DNA of 64,000 nucleotides from Pratylenchus scribneri (Eukaryota > Nematoda > Chromadorea > Rhabditida > Pratylenchidae), in assembly GCA_030063045.1 (NCBI GenBank), contig JAQSEB010000010.1:2659501-2723500 (forward strand). Reading direction: 5' to 3'. Position 1 is the first letter of the stretch; every line of letters starts with the position of its first letter. Positions 63,831 through 64,000 of the stretch are shown in pieces. A program made the position numbers and the translations under genes. A model generated the notes under the pieces. It did not search any database. It was given only the letters and a program-made list of their open reading frames with translations, and was not told the origin of the DNA.

Positions 63831-64000
63831 GTAAGTTTTAATATTATTGAAAAAATATAATAAATTAGAATTATTCCAAATTATTTCAACTTCAGATAAG
63901 CTAATCAAAATATTTAAAATTGATTTTAAAAAAAAACAACAAATTTTTGGACTAAAATCTTTTCAAATTAGAATTTTTAAATAATTATAATTAATCGTTT

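Overview
This window is eukaryotic nuclear DNA, AT-rich, with genes broken by many short (about 40-60 bp) GT-AG introns. The gene set points to a nematode. The clearest marker is a giant ANC-1 (nesprin) gene that carries both actinin-type calponin-homology domains and a KASH tail, together with the near-identical internal tandem repeats known from nematode ANC-1. Candidate multigene transcription units and a carnitine-pathway dioxygenase fit as well. I cannot name the species; a clade IV (tylenchid-like) nematode is only a guess.

Layout. 1784-8409 (+) is an orphan class C GPCR of the GPR158/GPR179 type, whose introns hold foldback repeats. 9265-36486 (-) is anc-1. It has a basic amino terminus, two CH domains, a long coiled-coil/spectrin-like rod, two almost identical 5,045-bp internal repeat units plus a partial third, and a 45-residue KASH tail ending in PPPF. 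36.5-39.1 kb shows no gene I can support. 39117-41451 (-) is a gamma-butyrobetaine/trimethyllysine dioxygenase. 42475-44300 (+) is a complete eEF1A gene, and 44546-45231 (+) is a HINT-type histidine triad protein with a possible mitochondrial leader.

45392-48964 (-) is a tight co-directional set: an RRP1/Nop52 rRNA-processing protein, a small unknown protein, and a fusion of nicotinamide riboside kinase to the molybdopterin synthase large subunit (MOCS2B/MoaE). 49350-52345 (+) holds a BTB protein and an unrecognised protein. 52485-60069 (-) holds elongin B, a UEV-type ubiquitin E2 variant, and the SIN3 corepressor. 60840-61581 (-) is a CK1-family kinase that has lost its N-lobe. It sits head to head with eIF3e (61769 to beyond the right edge, +).

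Most exon joins below were checked by reading-frame phase across each splice site. The most notable points are the NRK-MOCS2B fusion inside a single exon, the recently duplicated or homogenised ANC-1 units with a premature stop in one copy, the hypervariable minisatellites in the introns at the unit junctions, and three introns that seem to use GC donors.
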